Shown one piece after another: positions 54,436 through 63,663 of a DNA stretch of 64,000 nt. Each line of letters opens with the position of its first letter. The first letter of the stretch is position 1. The DNA is from CAHJXF01 sp038225855. GTDB taxonomy: Bacteria > Pseudomonadota > Gammaproteobacteria > Burkholderiales > Burkholderiaceae_D. The notes below the pieces were generated by a model. It saw only the letters and a program-made list of their open reading frames with translations, searched no databases and had not been told where the DNA came from. The translations under genes were made by a program, and so were the position numbers. Where the stretch lies: assembly GCA_038225855.1 (NCBI GenBank), contig JBBRQU010000004.1, positions 62,001 through 126,000 on the forward strand. The letters run 5' to 3'.

Positions 54436-55863
54436 CTACTTCGACGTGTGATAGACGAGATCGCGCAGCGCCAGCGAAATCGGCGGCACGTAGGTGATCA
54501 GCATCAGGCAGCCGAGCACGACCAGCACGAACGGTATCAATCGCGTGACGATGCGATCGAGCGAGATTTTCGCGACCGTACAGGCCGCGAACAGATTGAC
54601 GCCGAACGGCGGCGTGATCATGCCGAGCGCGAGGTTGACGACCATGATGGTTCCGAAGTGGACCGGGTCGATGCCGAACTGCGCGGCCACCGGCGCGAGT
54701 ATCGGCGCGAGCACGATGATCGACGCCGAAGTCTCGATGAACATGCCGATGATGAAAAGCGCACCGTTGACGCCGAGCAGAAACCATCCCGGCGTCTGCA
54801 GGGTCGCCTTGAGATAGGCGCCGATCAGGTCCGGCACGCCCGCGCGCGTGATCAGGTAGCTGAAGAGGCCGGCGTTGGCGATGATGAACATGATCACCGA
54901 CGACGAGATCACCGACTTCTTCAACACCGTGCCGACATCGACGATGCGCGTCTCGCGAAACACGACCACGCCCACGATCAACGCGTAGAACACCGCGACC
55001 ACCGACGCCTCGGTGGGCGTGAAGATGCCGCCGTAGATGCCACCCAGAATGATGACCGGCATCAGCAGTGCCAGCGCGGCATGCGTGACGACGATGCGCC
55101 GCAGGCGCGGCACGACGAGAAACACCGCGAGATAGATCAGAGGCGCAAGCAGATGCACGGTCGGATGCGAGACGACGCTGTTGGCGGCCATCACGACAGC
55201 GACGAATCCCACGATGAACGCGATGTCGATCGCCGCGGTGACGATAGGCAATCGTCCATCGCCATCGGTCTTCCCCCAACCCTTGAGCTTGCAGGTGATG
55301 AAGACCCACAGCATCAAGGCGACGCCGATCAACAGGCCCGGACCGAAGCCCGCGATGAAAAGTTCTCCGATCGACACCTCGGCCGAGACGCCATAGAGAA
55401 TCATCGGGATCGACGGCGGGATGATCACGCCGAGCTCGGCCGACGTGGCCTGAAGGGCCGCGGCGTAAGTGACCGGGTAGCCGCGCTTGATCAACGCCGG
55501 AATGAGGATCGCGCCGATCGCGAATGTGGTCGCGACCGAAGACCCGGACACGGCCGCGAAGATCATGCACGTCAGCACGCACGTCATCGGCAGGCCGCCT
55601 TGCACGCCGCCGACGATCGAGCGTGCGAACTCGACCAGGCGTCGCGAGATGCCGCCGGTTTCCATCAGGTTGCCGGCGAGAATGAAGAACGGGATCGCCG
55701 CGAGAGGAAAGCGGTTGATCGAGGAGAACATCTCCTTGACCGTGACGAGTTGCGGCAGCCCCGAAATCTGCACGCCGAACACGCTCGCCAATCCGATCGA
55801 GACCGCGACCGAAATGCTGAGCGCGAAGCACAGCAGCATCGTGAACAGCATTGCGGTCGACAT
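54436..55863 (-). CDS. dctM: TRAP transporter large permease (DctM)
   Basis: A 475-aa membrane protein with about 12 helices, the ion-coupled transport subunit of a TRAP uptake system. Family stretches: PFFILAGNLMETGGISRRLVEFA, SGSSVATTFAIGAILIPAL, TSAELGVIIPPSIPMILYG and MITPPFGVNLFAACTVA. It is 27 bp downstream of dctQ. Substrate is set by the DctP protein and is likely an organic acid. Confidence 0.95.
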   Translation of the reverse strand: MSTAMLFTMLLCFALSISVAVSIGLASVFGVQISGLPQLVTVKEMFSSINRFPLAAIPFFILAGNLMETGGISRRLVEFARSIVGGVQGGLPMTCVLTCMIFAAVSGSSVATTFAIGAILIPALIKRGYPVTYAAALQATSAELGVIIPPSIPMILYGVSAEVSIGELFIAGFGPGLLIGVALMLWVFITCKLKGWGKTDGDGRLPIVTAAIDIAFIVGFVAVVMAANSVVSHPTVHLLAPLIYLAVFLVVPRLRRIVVTHAALALLMPVIILGGIYGGIFTPTEASVVAVFYALIVGVVVFRETRIVDVGTVLKKSVISSSVIMFIIANAGLFSYLITRAGVPDLIGAYLKATLQTPGWFLLGVNGALFIIGMFIETSASIIVLAPILAPVAAQFGIDPVHFGTIMVVNLALGMITPPFGVNLFAACTVAKISLDRIVTRLIPFVLVVLGCLMLITYVPPISLALRDLVYHTSK

Positions 55864-55890
55864 GTCAGGCGCCCTCGACGGGAGGAAGCG

Positions 55891-56385
55891 TCATTGCGCG
55901 GTCTCCAGCTCTTCGCGTTTGGGATCGAGCCAGTTGCCGATCACGCCCACCATCGCGAACGCCGCGCCCACCGGCAGCGCGGCATAAGCCCACGTCATCG
56001 AAAACGCTTCGAGACCGATGATGGTCTGCACCCTGCCGCGCATCGCGTAGTCGATGCCGAACCAGAAGATCACCGCGAGCAGAAAGAGACCGGCGACCCC
56101 GATCAGCGTCTCGAGCGCGCGCCGCGGAGCGCGCGGCAACGCGCGGTACAGCACGTCGACCGATACCATCGCGCCGAGACGAAACGCCGTGGGAATGCCG
56201 AGGAAGACCATCCAGATCAGCGTGAAGCGGATCAGCACTTCGCTCCATTCGGCCGGCTGCTCGAGCACGAAGCGCGTGATGACCTGATACATGCCGAGAC
56301 ACGCCGCGATCGCGAGCATCAGGCAGGCGCCGAGCATCGCGACGCCGTTGATGCGGCGCTCGAACGCGAGGATGTACGCCTTCAT
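55891..56385 (-). CDS. dctQ: TRAP transporter small permease (DctQ)
   Basis: A 164-aa four-helix membrane protein. It has RRINGVAMLGACLMLAIAACLGMYQVITRFVLEQPAEWSEVLIRFTLIWMVFLG, with the typical WSEE/D-like motif. The ATG at 56385 starts the conserved part; the longer frame to 56469 begins inside a palindromic repeat. It works with DctM and DctP. Confidence 0.93.
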   Translation of the reverse strand: MKAYILAFERRINGVAMLGACLMLAIAACLGMYQVITRFVLEQPAEWSEVLIRFTLIWMVFLGIPTAFRLGAMVSVDVLYRALPRAPRRALETLIGVAGLFLLAVIFWFGIDYAMRGRVQTIIGLEAFSMTWAYAALPVGAAFAMVGVIGNWLDPKREELETAQ

Positions 56386-56414
56386 CCGACGGCGTCGGTC
56401 GCAAGACGCTGGAG

Positions 56415-56430
56415 TCCCGCGTGCGCGGGA
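56415..56430. repeat. REP-like palindrome between dctP and dctQ
   Basis: TCCCGC-GTGC-GCGGGA, within the family flanks GGAG...ACGACAG. It lies inside an operon, between the binding-protein and permease genes, where a stem could stabilise the dctP part of the mRNA. Confidence 0.85.
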
Positions 56431-56479
56431 ACGACAGCGGTTCCGTGGATGCCGTCGCTCATCCGGCAATCATCCGCAA

Positions 56480-57490
56480 TCACTTGTAGTTCTTGATGCG
56501 GTCGATGTTGTCTTGACCGAACTGCTTTGCGAACTCGACATACACCGGCGCGAGCGCGGCCTGGAACCTGGCCTTGTCGATGTTCTCGGTCACCTGCATG
56601 CCCTTCGCGCGCAGGTCGGCGACCGCGGTCTTCTCGTCCGCGTCGACGCGCGCGCGATTGGCTTTCACGGCTTCCTTAGCGGCGTCGACGAAGTTCTTCT
56701 TGTCCTCGGCCGAAAGCTTGTCGTACGCGGCCTTATTCATCAGCAGCACGCACGGCGAATAGACGTGGCCCGTCAGCGACAGATATTTCTGCACCTGCTC
56801 GAACTTGGCCGCGGTGATCACCGACAGCGGATTCTCCTGACCATCGACAGTACCCTGTTGAAGCGCGGTGAAGACTTCGGTGAATGCCATCGGCGTGGGG
56901 ATGATGCCGAAGCCCTTGTACGCCTGGATATGAACAGGGTTCTCCATCGTGCGCATCTTGAGGCCGCGCAGATCTTCGGGCGTCAAGACCGGCCGCTTGT
57001 TGTTGGTCATGTGACGAAAGCCGTTCTCGCCCCACGCGAGCGCCACCATGCCCTTGGACGGAAACCTGGCGAGCAGGTCCTGGCCGATCGGACCGTCGAG
57101 CACCGCGCGCGCGTGCGCGTAATCCCGGAACAGAAACGGCACGTCGAGGATCTTCACTTCGGGAACGAAGTTGGGCACCGGACCGGTCGACGTGAACGTG
57201 AGCTCCTGCGTTCCGAGCTGCACTGCTTCGACCGATTCGCGCTCGGCGCCGAGCGCGCCCGAATAAAAAGTCTGGACCTTGTAGCGCCCGGTGGTGCGGC
57301 GCTCGACTTCCCTGGCAAAGGTGTCGATCGCAACGCCCTGATGCGAATTCTGCGAGACCGAGATGCTGATCTTCATCGAGGTCTGCGCCGAAGCCGCGAG
57401 CGAAAAGCCGCACGCCAACACGCAGGAAACGAGGGCCGCGGCAAAGCGGATCAGCGGCGCGCGCTGCTCACTTACGAGAGGATGATTCAT
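56480..57490 (-). CDS. dctP: TRAP transporter periplasmic substrate-binding protein (DctP)
   Basis: A 336-aa secreted binding protein: signal peptide (LIRFAAALVSCVLACGFSLAASAQ), then the DctP fold. It shows the landmarks SHQGVAIDTFAREVERRTTGRY, the ligand-carboxylate Arg region LRGLKMRTMENPVHIQAYKGFG and ALQQGTVDGQENPLSVI. First gene of dctP-dctQ-dctM. The ligand is probably a C4-dicarboxylate or related acid, but this is not determined by sequence. Confidence 0.95.
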   Translation of the reverse strand: MNHPLVSEQRAPLIRFAAALVSCVLACGFSLAASAQTSMKISISVSQNSHQGVAIDTFAREVERRTTGRYKVQTFYSGALGAERESVEAVQLGTQELTFTSTGPVPNFVPEVKILDVPFLFRDYAHARAVLDGPIGQDLLARFPSKGMVALAWGENGFRHMTNNKRPVLTPEDLRGLKMRTMENPVHIQAYKGFGIIPTPMAFTEVFTALQQGTVDGQENPLSVITAAKFEQVQKYLSLTGHVYSPCVLLMNKAAYDKLSAEDKKNFVDAAKEAVKANRARVDADEKTAVADLRAKGMQVTENIDKARFQAALAPVYVEFAKQFGQDNIDRIKNYK

Positions 57491-57532
57491 TCAGGGTCTC
57501 CTGATCTTGTGGTCGTGCGAGTCAAGCCATCA

Positions 57533-58771
57533 TCAATAAGCAGCGCTGCGTGCCGCCTCGCGATAATGCACGAGACTCGCGGCCGCATCGTCGATCGCTT
57601 CATACACGGTCGCGAGTTCGAGATGAATCGCGGACGCGAGACGCGGGTCGGGCGCGAGCGCTAACGCGCTCTTGAGCGCGGCCTGCGCCTTGCCCCACAG
57701 GCGTTCGCGCGCGCACAACGCACCGAGCGCATAGCTGGCCGACGCGTCCTGCGGATGCGCGCCCACCCAGCGTTCGGCGCGTTCGATCTGAAAGTGCGGA
57801 TCGTCCGATGGGCTGCGCGCCGCGCCATCGCCCGCCTTGTCTCCTGGCTTGGTGCGCGAGCCTCCGCTGTTTGCGTACTCTTCGGCAAGACGCGGGTCCC
57901 ATTCGGATGCGATCGCGTTCTCGATCACGAGTCGCGCCTGATAGCCGAGAGCCGCGGCGTTGAAGGCGCGCGCGGCAACCAGCGCGACGTCGGCCACGCG
58001 CTTGTCGCCGCCCGGCACGCTTTGCCAGAGTCCGATCAAAGCCTGCGGGTCGTCGCCTCGCGCGGCGAACAGCGCGCGATAAGCCACCGTCTTCATCTGC
58101 CGCGCGGCCGCGGGATGCAGGGCGTCGCGCTTGTTCAACGTGCGCAACAGTCGCAGCACCGCATCCCAGTCGCCCGCGTATTGATGCGCCTTCAATGCGA
58201 GGCGCAGCGACTGGATGTGCCGCGCGCCCGCTGCATGCAATTGCTCGACGACGTTGAGCGCACGCGTGCCTTCGCGCGCATCGACCAGGCACTCGACTTC
58301 GGTCATCAGCTTGGCGGCGCGCAGTCCGCTGTCGGCTTCGGCGCGACGCAGCCATTCGTCTCTCCGTCCGTACTCGCGCATGCGATGCGCGGACCGGGCG
58401 GCGATCAGCGCCGCGAGCCCTGCCGTCTCGGGCAACTCCTGCGCGCCTTCGGCCTCGCGCTCGGCGTGCCCATAGCGGCCTTCGAAGTGCGCCTGCAAGG
58501 CCGAACGCAACGCGCGCGACGCACGCTTCTCGCTTTGACGCTGGCGATAGAGTGCGACCCGCTGCGGCATCTGCACGGTTTTCTTCGCGAGCCGGATCAA
58601 CCCATAGACGAGGACGAACGCAACAATCTCGATCAGCAGGAACAGGTTGAGCGAGAGATCGATGCGATAGGGCGGATAGAACACGACCACGTTGCCCGGG
58701 TCGGTGGAGAGCGTGAGCGCGAGGCCGACCGCCGCGGCGAAGACGAGCAATCCGATCAGGGAGAAGCGCAT
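57533..58771 (-). CDS. hemY: HemY-like TPR membrane protein
   Basis: A 412-aa proteobacterial HemY protein (not protoporphyrinogen oxidase). Two N-terminal helices (SLIGLLVFAAAVGLALTL; LNLFLLIEIVAFVLVYGLIRLA) are followed by a long TPR-like helical array in the periplasm or cytoplasm. A charged Gly/Asp-rich linker lies near residues 300-330. It is the last gene of hemC-hemD-hemX-hemY; the exact role in haem synthesis is unclear. The ATG at 58771 begins the first helix. Confidence 0.9.
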   Translation of the reverse strand: MRFSLIGLLVFAAAVGLALTLSTDPGNVVVFYPPYRIDLSLNLFLLIEIVAFVLVYGLIRLAKKTVQMPQRVALYRQRQSEKRASRALRSALQAHFEGRYGHAEREAEGAQELPETAGLAALIAARSAHRMREYGRRDEWLRRAEADSGLRAAKLMTEVECLVDAREGTRALNVVEQLHAAGARHIQSLRLALKAHQYAGDWDAVLRLLRTLNKRDALHPAAARQMKTVAYRALFAARGDDPQALIGLWQSVPGGDKRVADVALVAARAFNAAALGYQARLVIENAIASEWDPRLAEEYANSGGSRTKPGDKAGDGAARSPSDDPHFQIERAERWVGAHPQDASASYALGALCARERLWGKAQAALKSALALAPDPRLASAIHLELATVYEAIDDAAASLVHYREAARSAAY

Positions 58772-58841
58772 CGCGGAGGTCCGACGATTACGAAACCGGT
58801 GACGCAATCGACATGGAGATGGTCGTCCCTGCGGCCTTCAG

Positions 58842-58983
58842 TCCCCGCGAAAGCGGGGAAGGGACCCGGCGGCGTCCGCCGAAAGACGCTGGATTCCCGC
58901 GTGCGCGGGAACGACAGGCGATACTCGGACCCCTCCAGGCCGGCGCGCTCGACGCGGGCGCTGAATTCCCGCGTGCGCGGGAA
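58842..58983. repeat. REP-like palindrome cluster between hemX and hemY
   Basis: Three palindromes: TCCCCGC-GAAA-GCGGGGA (58842-58859), TTCCCGC-GTGC-GCGGGAA (58894-58911) and the same again (58966-58983). The 237-bp gap is otherwise empty, so it is made largely of repeats. Confidence 0.9.
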
Positions 58984-59008
58984 CGACAGGCCTTGCAATA
59001 TCCGCACA

Positions 59009-60154
59009 TCACCGCTGTCCCTTGACGCTGCGCGCGGCCACGAGGCTTTCGGAGAGCGTCGGGATATCGACCACCGTGTTCGCGCTTTGCAACTGCTTCA
59101 ACAGCGCCAGCGCCGCGAGCGTCTGCTTGGAGCGCAGATCGAAATATTTCTGCAGGGCTTCCTGCACGCGCAACAGATCGGCGCGATAGGTAACCTCCTG
59201 CCGCGCCAGCAGTGCGAGCCGCGCGTTGAGCAAACGCAACTTCAAATTCTCGCGCACGAAATAAGTCTGCGAGGGCGCGAGCAGCAGGGCATCGGGCTCG
59301 CTCACTTCGCGCACGCGAACCAGTTGCCCGAACTTCTGCCATGCCTCGGCGGCGAGATAACGCAGGCCGTCCTGCACGTGATCGAACCAGCCGCGCGCGG
59401 CGCCGCCCTGCTCGGACCCGACGCTGCGATCGACCGTCTGCGCATCCAGCCGCGGCCGCGGCGCGGGCTTCTCGTCGGCGAGCAACGGCAGGCTGTCGAC
59501 CATGCCGACCAGGCTGTCTATGCGCAAGGCATTGCCCGCGATGTCCACCGCCGGCAAGGCCTTGAGGCGTTCGAGATCCTTTCCGATCGCACGGCGCAGA
59601 ACGATGAATTGCGGCCGCTCGGTGCGCGCCAGGCGTTGGTCGGCGTTCTGAAGCGCGATGATTGCGCCCTGCACATTGCCCGCGAGCTGCAACTGCTGCG
59701 AAGCGACCGCGAGGATCTGCTCGACTTCGGCGAGCGCCCAGTCGTCGCGCGTGCGCGCGAGATCGGCATACAACTGCTCGAGCGAGGCCTGCTGACTTTG
59801 CGAATCGGCGACGCGCGCTTCGAGCGCGCCTACCTTGCCCGCGTTTGCGAGCGCCTGATCCTGCGCCTGCTTGGCGACCGTCTGCGCGGAACGGCTTGCG
59901 ACGCCGTCGTCCTGAATCCGCCGCGCGAACTCACGCTCGCTGCGATCGAGGCGATTGGCAGCCAGGAACCACAGCGCGATCGCGACGAACAGCACGAGTG
60001 AAAATCCCAGCACCAGCCACAGAATCACCGAACGCCGCAAGCGATGAAGTTCCTGCACCGCCGCGGACTGCCCCGCATCGCCGGCCGCATGCGCGACGGT
60101 CGGCGTGATCGCATCGGATGAAGAGGGAGTTGAGGTATTCGGCACGCCGATCAT
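59009..60154 (-). CDS. hemX: HemX-like membrane protein
   Basis: A 381-aa protein of the HemX family (sometimes mislabelled uroporphyrinogen-III methyltransferase; no methylase motifs seen). One membrane helix (about 43-66, VILWLVLGFSLVLFVAIALWFLA), then long coiled-coil helices and a conserved region (ALAEVEQILAVASQQLQLAGN, ALQNADQRLAR). The start overlaps the hemD stop (ATGA, 60151-60154). Its role in haem metabolism is not defined. Confidence 0.88.
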   Translation of the reverse strand: MIGVPNTSTPSSSDAITPTVAHAAGDAGQSAAVQELHRLRRSVILWLVLGFSLVLFVAIALWFLAANRLDRSEREFARRIQDDGVASRSAQTVAKQAQDQALANAGKVGALEARVADSQSQQASLEQLYADLARTRDDWALAEVEQILAVASQQLQLAGNVQGAIIALQNADQRLARTERPQFIVLRRAIGKDLERLKALPAVDIAGNALRIDSLVGMVDSLPLLADEKPAPRPRLDAQTVDRSVGSEQGGAARGWFDHVQDGLRYLAAEAWQKFGQLVRVREVSEPDALLLAPSQTYFVRENLKLRLLNARLALLARQEVTYRADLLRVQEALQKYFDLRSKQTLAALALLKQLQSANTVVDIPTLSESLVAARSVKGQR

Positions 60155-61035
60155 TCTATCGCGGCAGCAATGCCGGAGTCGCCGTATTCGGCCAGCGATA
60201 CGTCGCAGAAGCCCGCACGACGCGCCTTTTCGGCGATGCGTGCGTGGGGCGCGACGATCCGTTGCTTCAATAGCCATTGGCGCGCCTGCGCCACCTCGTG
60301 GCCGTCGGACGCGAGCAAGGCTTCGAGCATCGCGACGAGATTCGACAGGCCTTCGGAACTCGTGACGACGAAGACCGCGGGCGCGTGGTCGCGGTAGAGC
60401 CGCCGCAACGCGGCTGCGGATGCGGCGTCGGGTTCGGGTCGCACGCGCCGATAGCTCTCGACTTCATCGACCGCGATGCCGCGCTCGCGCAAGCGATCGG
60501 CGAACCACGCGCGACCGCCGTTGCCGCGCACGATCAGCACGCGGCCTTCGAAGCCTCGACGCAATCCGAGCGTCGCGTCGAGTGCGGCGAGCAAGGCCTC
60601 GGAATCGTAGCGCCGAAGCGAGGGCGCTGCGTCGGCGCCCGCATCGGCCGCTGCGTAGGCCGACATGACCTGCTCGACTCGACCATCGGCCGGCGAGACG
60701 ACGCGGATTGCGGGCGGCGCGATGCCCAGCGCATCCAGCGCGGCGACGCTGCCCGGCCCCATCGCGGCGACCGCCACCGCGCGCGGCCACGCCTGTGTGC
60801 GATGCGCGAGTGCGTGGCGAATCGCATTCGGGCTGACGAAGACCACGAGACGATATCGATCGATGCGCGCCATCGTCGCGGCAAGCGCCTGCGCGTCGTC
60901 GACGGGTTCGATTCCAAGGACCGGGAATGCGACGACCTCATGGCCGCGATCGCGCAGCATGTCGATCAGCGGCACGGCGTCGCCCTTCGGACGCGTCACG
61001 ATGACGGTCGATCGTCGCGCGGTTTCTCCACTCAT
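60151..61035 (-). CDS. hemD: Uroporphyrinogen-III synthase
   Basis: Enzyme (294 aa) that cyclises hydroxymethylbilane to uroporphyrinogen III. This family diverges strongly, but the typical pieces are here: VIVTRPKGDAVPLIDMLRDRG, VVFVSPNAIRHAL, AAMGPGSVAALDALG, VLIVRGNGGRAWFADRLRERG and FVVTSSEGLSNL. A short Ala-rich insert lies near residues 125-145. Ten bases after hemC; overlaps hemX by four bases. Confidence 0.93.
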   Translation of the reverse strand: MSGETARRSTVIVTRPKGDAVPLIDMLRDRGHEVVAFPVLGIEPVDDAQALAATMARIDRYRLVVFVSPNAIRHALAHRTQAWPRAVAVAAMGPGSVAALDALGIAPPAIRVVSPADGRVEQVMSAYAAADAGADAAPSLRRYDSEALLAALDATLGLRRGFEGRVLIVRGNGGRAWFADRLRERGIAVDEVESYRRVRPEPDAASAAALRRLYRDHAPAVFVVTSSEGLSNLVAMLEALLASDGHEVAQARQWLLKQRIVAPHARIAEKARRAGFCDVSLAEYGDSGIAAAIE

Positions 61036-61045
61036 TGCGGGCGTC

Positions 61046-61987
61046 TCAAAGCGACTCGATCAATTCGAGCCCGCCTTGCGCGATCAGGCGCTCGCCGACG
61101 CGACGACCGAGCGCTTCGGCGTCCTCGACCGCGAGCACGACCGCACTCTCGTTGGCGGTCACGATACGCGATCCATCGGGTTTCCCGAGCAACGCGGACA
61201 GCGCGAGGCGATCGTCATCGTCCCAGGTCGCGTAGGCGCCGAGCGGCATCGTGCAATTGCCGCCGAGAGCCCGCGAGACCGCGCGCTCGGCCATCACGGC
61301 GAGCGCGGTGCGGTCGTCGTGCAAGGGTGCGAGCAGCGCGATCAAGTCGTCGCGCTTCGCATCGATTTCGATCGCGAGCGCGCCCTGCCCCGGCGACGGC
61401 AGGCTCTGGAGGGGATCCATGCGCAGGCAAATGCGCGACTCGAGACCGAGGCGCACGAGGCCGGCTGCGGCAAGCAGGATCGCATCGAAGTCGCCGCGGT
61501 CGAGGTTGTCGAGTCGCGTACCGACGTTGCCACGCACCGGCTCAACCTTGACATGAGGGTAGGCTGCGCGAAACTGCGCTTCGCGGCGCAGGCTCGACGT
61601 CCCGACCACCGCGCCTTCCGGCAATTCGCGCGGCGACGCATGACGATTCGACACGAAGGCATCGCGCGCATCTTCGCGAACCAGGATCGCGGCGAGCGCA
61701 AGCCCGGGCTCGAGCGACATCGGCACGTCCTTCAGCGAATGGACCGCGAGGTCGGCGCGCCCTTCGAGCAATGCCGCTTCGAGCTCCTTCACGAACAGCC
61801 CCTTGCCGCCGACCTTGGCCAAGGTCCGGTCGAGGATCCGATCGCCCTCGGTCGTCATGCCGTCGATGATGATTTCGCAGGCCGGATAAAGCCGCTGCAA
61901 CGCCGTGCGCACATGCACGGCTTGCCACATCGCGAGCGGACTCTCGCGCGACGCGATGACGAGGCGTTGGGGCGCTTGCAAGTTCAT
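61046..61987 (-). CDS. hemC: Porphobilinogen deaminase (hydroxymethylbilane synthase)
   Basis: A 313-aa enzyme joining four porphobilinogens. Substrate and cofactor motifs: IASRESPLAMWQAVHVR, GKGLFVKELEAALLEG, ADLAVHSLKDVP, VGTSSLRREAQFRA, RGNVGTRLDNLD, and the dipyrromethane-attaching Cys in GGNCTMPLGAYA. The ATG at 61987 is chosen; a longer frame runs into palindromic repeats. First of hemC-D-X-Y. Confidence 0.97.
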   Translation of the reverse strand: MNLQAPQRLVIASRESPLAMWQAVHVRTALQRLYPACEIIIDGMTTEGDRILDRTLAKVGGKGLFVKELEAALLEGRADLAVHSLKDVPMSLEPGLALAAILVREDARDAFVSNRHASPRELPEGAVVGTSSLRREAQFRAAYPHVKVEPVRGNVGTRLDNLDRGDFDAILLAAAGLVRLGLESRICLRMDPLQSLPSPGQGALAIEIDAKRDDLIALLAPLHDDRTALAVMAERAVSRALGGNCTMPLGAYATWDDDDRLALSALLGKPDGSRIVTANESAVVLAVEDAEALGRRVGERLIAQGGLELIESL

Positions 61988-62002
61988 CACGAACTGCCGC
62001 CG

Positions 62003-62184
62003 TTCCCGCGAAAGCGGGAATCCAGAGTCGTCGCACGAAGCCGCGTCGAAGCAAGCCACTGGATCCCTTCCCCGCTTTCGCGGGGACTAAAGGCCGCAGG
62101 GACGACGGGATGTCTGTCGTTCCCGCGAAAGCGGGAATCCAGGGTCGTCAGCACAAGTCGCTGGGTCCCCGCTTTCGCAGGGAC
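62003..62184. repeat. REP-like palindrome cluster between hemC and gdhA
   Basis: Four palindromes: TTCCCGC-GAAA-GCGGGAA (62003-62020), TCCCCGC-TTTC-GCGGGGA (62069-62086, inverted), TTCCCGC-GAAA-GCGGGAA (62120-62137) and GTCCCCGC-TTTC-GCAGGGAC (62165-62184, inverted). They alternate in orientation and fill nearly the whole 211-bp gap. Confidence 0.92.
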
Positions 62185-62198
62185 GACAGGCGGAGCGA

Positions 62199-63467
62199 TC
62201 ACGGATACAGCCCGCGCTTTTCACGCGCTTGCAGAACGCGCGTGCACGCGACCACGAAGGTAGTGGTGCGCAGCGGGATCCTATGCTGGTCGCCGATTTC
62301 CCAGATGCGCTTGAACGCATCGACCATGATCTTGTCGAGGCGCACGTTGATCTCGTCCTCGGTCCAGAAGAACGAGCTGAAGTCCTGCACCCATTCGAAA
62401 TACGAGACCGTCACGCCGCCCGCGTTGGCTATCACGTCGGGCACGACCAGGATGCCGCGCTCGCCGAAGATGAGGTCGGCATCGGGCGTCGTCAGTCCGT
62501 TCGCGCCTTCGAGAACCATGCGGGTCTTGACGCGCTCTGCGCGCTCGCGCGTGAGCTGGCTCTCGAGCGCGGCGGGAATCAGGAACTCGCTTTCGACGTC
62601 CCAGAAATTTTCGTTGTCGATCACGTCGCCGCCCTTGAATCCGCCGACGCCGCCGTTGGCATGCGCGTGGGCGATCAGATCCGCGATGTCGAGTCCGGTC
62701 GGTTTGTAGACCGTGCCGGTGTGATCCTGAACAGCGACGATCTTCGCGCCACTGCCGACGAATAGTTCAGCAGCAGCCGAGCCGACGTTGCCGAAGCCCT
62801 GCACCGCGACGCGCGCGCCATCGATCGGTACATCGATGCGTCGCGCGGCTTCGCGGCCGACCACGAACACGCCGCGACCGGTCGCCTTGACGCGGCCGAG
62901 CGAGCCGCCCAGTTCGATCGGCTTGCCGGTGACGACGCCGGTTGCCGTGGCGCCGACGTTCATCGAATACGTATCCATCATCCACGCCATGATCTGCGGG
63001 TTGGTGTTCACGTCGGGCGCAGGAATGTCGGTGTGCGGCCCGATCACCAGGCCGATCTCGCTGGTGTAGCGGCGCGTGAGTTTCTCGAGTTCCTTGAGCG
63101 ACAACAATTTCGGATCGACGCGAACGCCGCCTTTCGCCCCGCCGTACGGCAGGTTCACCGCCGCGCACTTGACCGTCATCCACGCCGACAGCGCCATCAC
63201 CTCTTCGAGCGTCACGTCGGGATGAAATCGCACGCCGCCCTTGCCCGGTCCGCGCGACAGGTTGTGCTGCACGCGAAAACCCTCGAAATGCGAGAGCGTG
63301 CCGTTGTCGAGCTCGATCGGAATGTCGACGATGAGCGCGCGTTTGGGGCGCTTCAAGGTCTCGGACCAGCGCGCGAGATCGCCGAGATACGGCAAGACGC
63401 GATCGACCTGCGCGAGATACGTGGCCCACGGGCTGTCGTGCGCCTGAGTGACGAAGGAAAGGTTCAT
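62199..63467 (-). CDS. gdhA: Glutamate dehydrogenase (Glu/Leu/Phe/Val dehydrogenase family)
   Basis: Enzyme (422 aa) interconverting glutamate and 2-oxoglutarate + ammonia. It shows FRVQHNLSRGPGKGGVRFHPD, the catalytic Lys in LPYGGAKGGVRVDP, the Asp/His region IGPHTDIPAPDVNTN, the Rossmann motif VAVQGFGNVGSAAAEL, and EGANGLTTPDAD. Length and sequence fit the hexameric ~420-residue class common in betaproteobacteria. Divergent from the Anbu gene; the 196-bp gap must hold both promoters. Confidence 0.95.
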   Translation of the reverse strand: MNLSFVTQAHDSPWATYLAQVDRVLPYLGDLARWSETLKRPKRALIVDIPIELDNGTLSHFEGFRVQHNLSRGPGKGGVRFHPDVTLEEVMALSAWMTVKCAAVNLPYGGAKGGVRVDPKLLSLKELEKLTRRYTSEIGLVIGPHTDIPAPDVNTNPQIMAWMMDTYSMNVGATATGVVTGKPIELGGSLGRVKATGRGVFVVGREAARRIDVPIDGARVAVQGFGNVGSAAAELFVGSGAKIVAVQDHTGTVYKPTGLDIADLIAHAHANGGVGGFKGGDVIDNENFWDVESEFLIPAALESQLTRERAERVKTRMVLEGANGLTTPDADLIFGERGILVVPDVIANAGGVTVSYFEWVQDFSSFFWTEDEINVRLDKIMVDAFKRIWEIGDQHRIPLRTTTFVVACTRVLQAREKRGLYP

Positions 63468-63663
63468 GGGGATGTGCCGGGCGCAGCGAACGCGCGCCCC
63501 TCATGAAAATGATGGCCGCGACGATACAGCAATCAAACGGGCATGTCCCGCAGCGCGGGCGGGCCGCGCCGTGGCCAAAATACGTATCGTGGCGATCGTC
63601 GCGTTCACTCGCGGCGCGCTAGAATCGCCCGTTCCTTTTTGCATTTACTTTCTTCAGATCGCC

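Noticed and set aside
53738..55831. 697-codon minus frame apparently fusing a long N-terminal domain to the nitroreductase
   Set aside because: The N-terminal two thirds are an out-of-frame reading of dctM; the real nitroreductase starts at ATG 54427.
54448..56496. 682-codon plus-strand frame opposite the TRAP permeases
   Set aside because: Antisense shadow, extremely rich in Arg, Asp and His, with no motif.
57755..60001. 748-codon plus-strand frame across hemY and hemX
   Set aside because: Spans two real minus-strand genes and the repeat cluster between them; no protein features.
38799..62184. CRISPR array made of the palindromic repeats
   Set aside because: Copies are scattered over 23 kb between genes, without regular spacers, and no cas genes are present.
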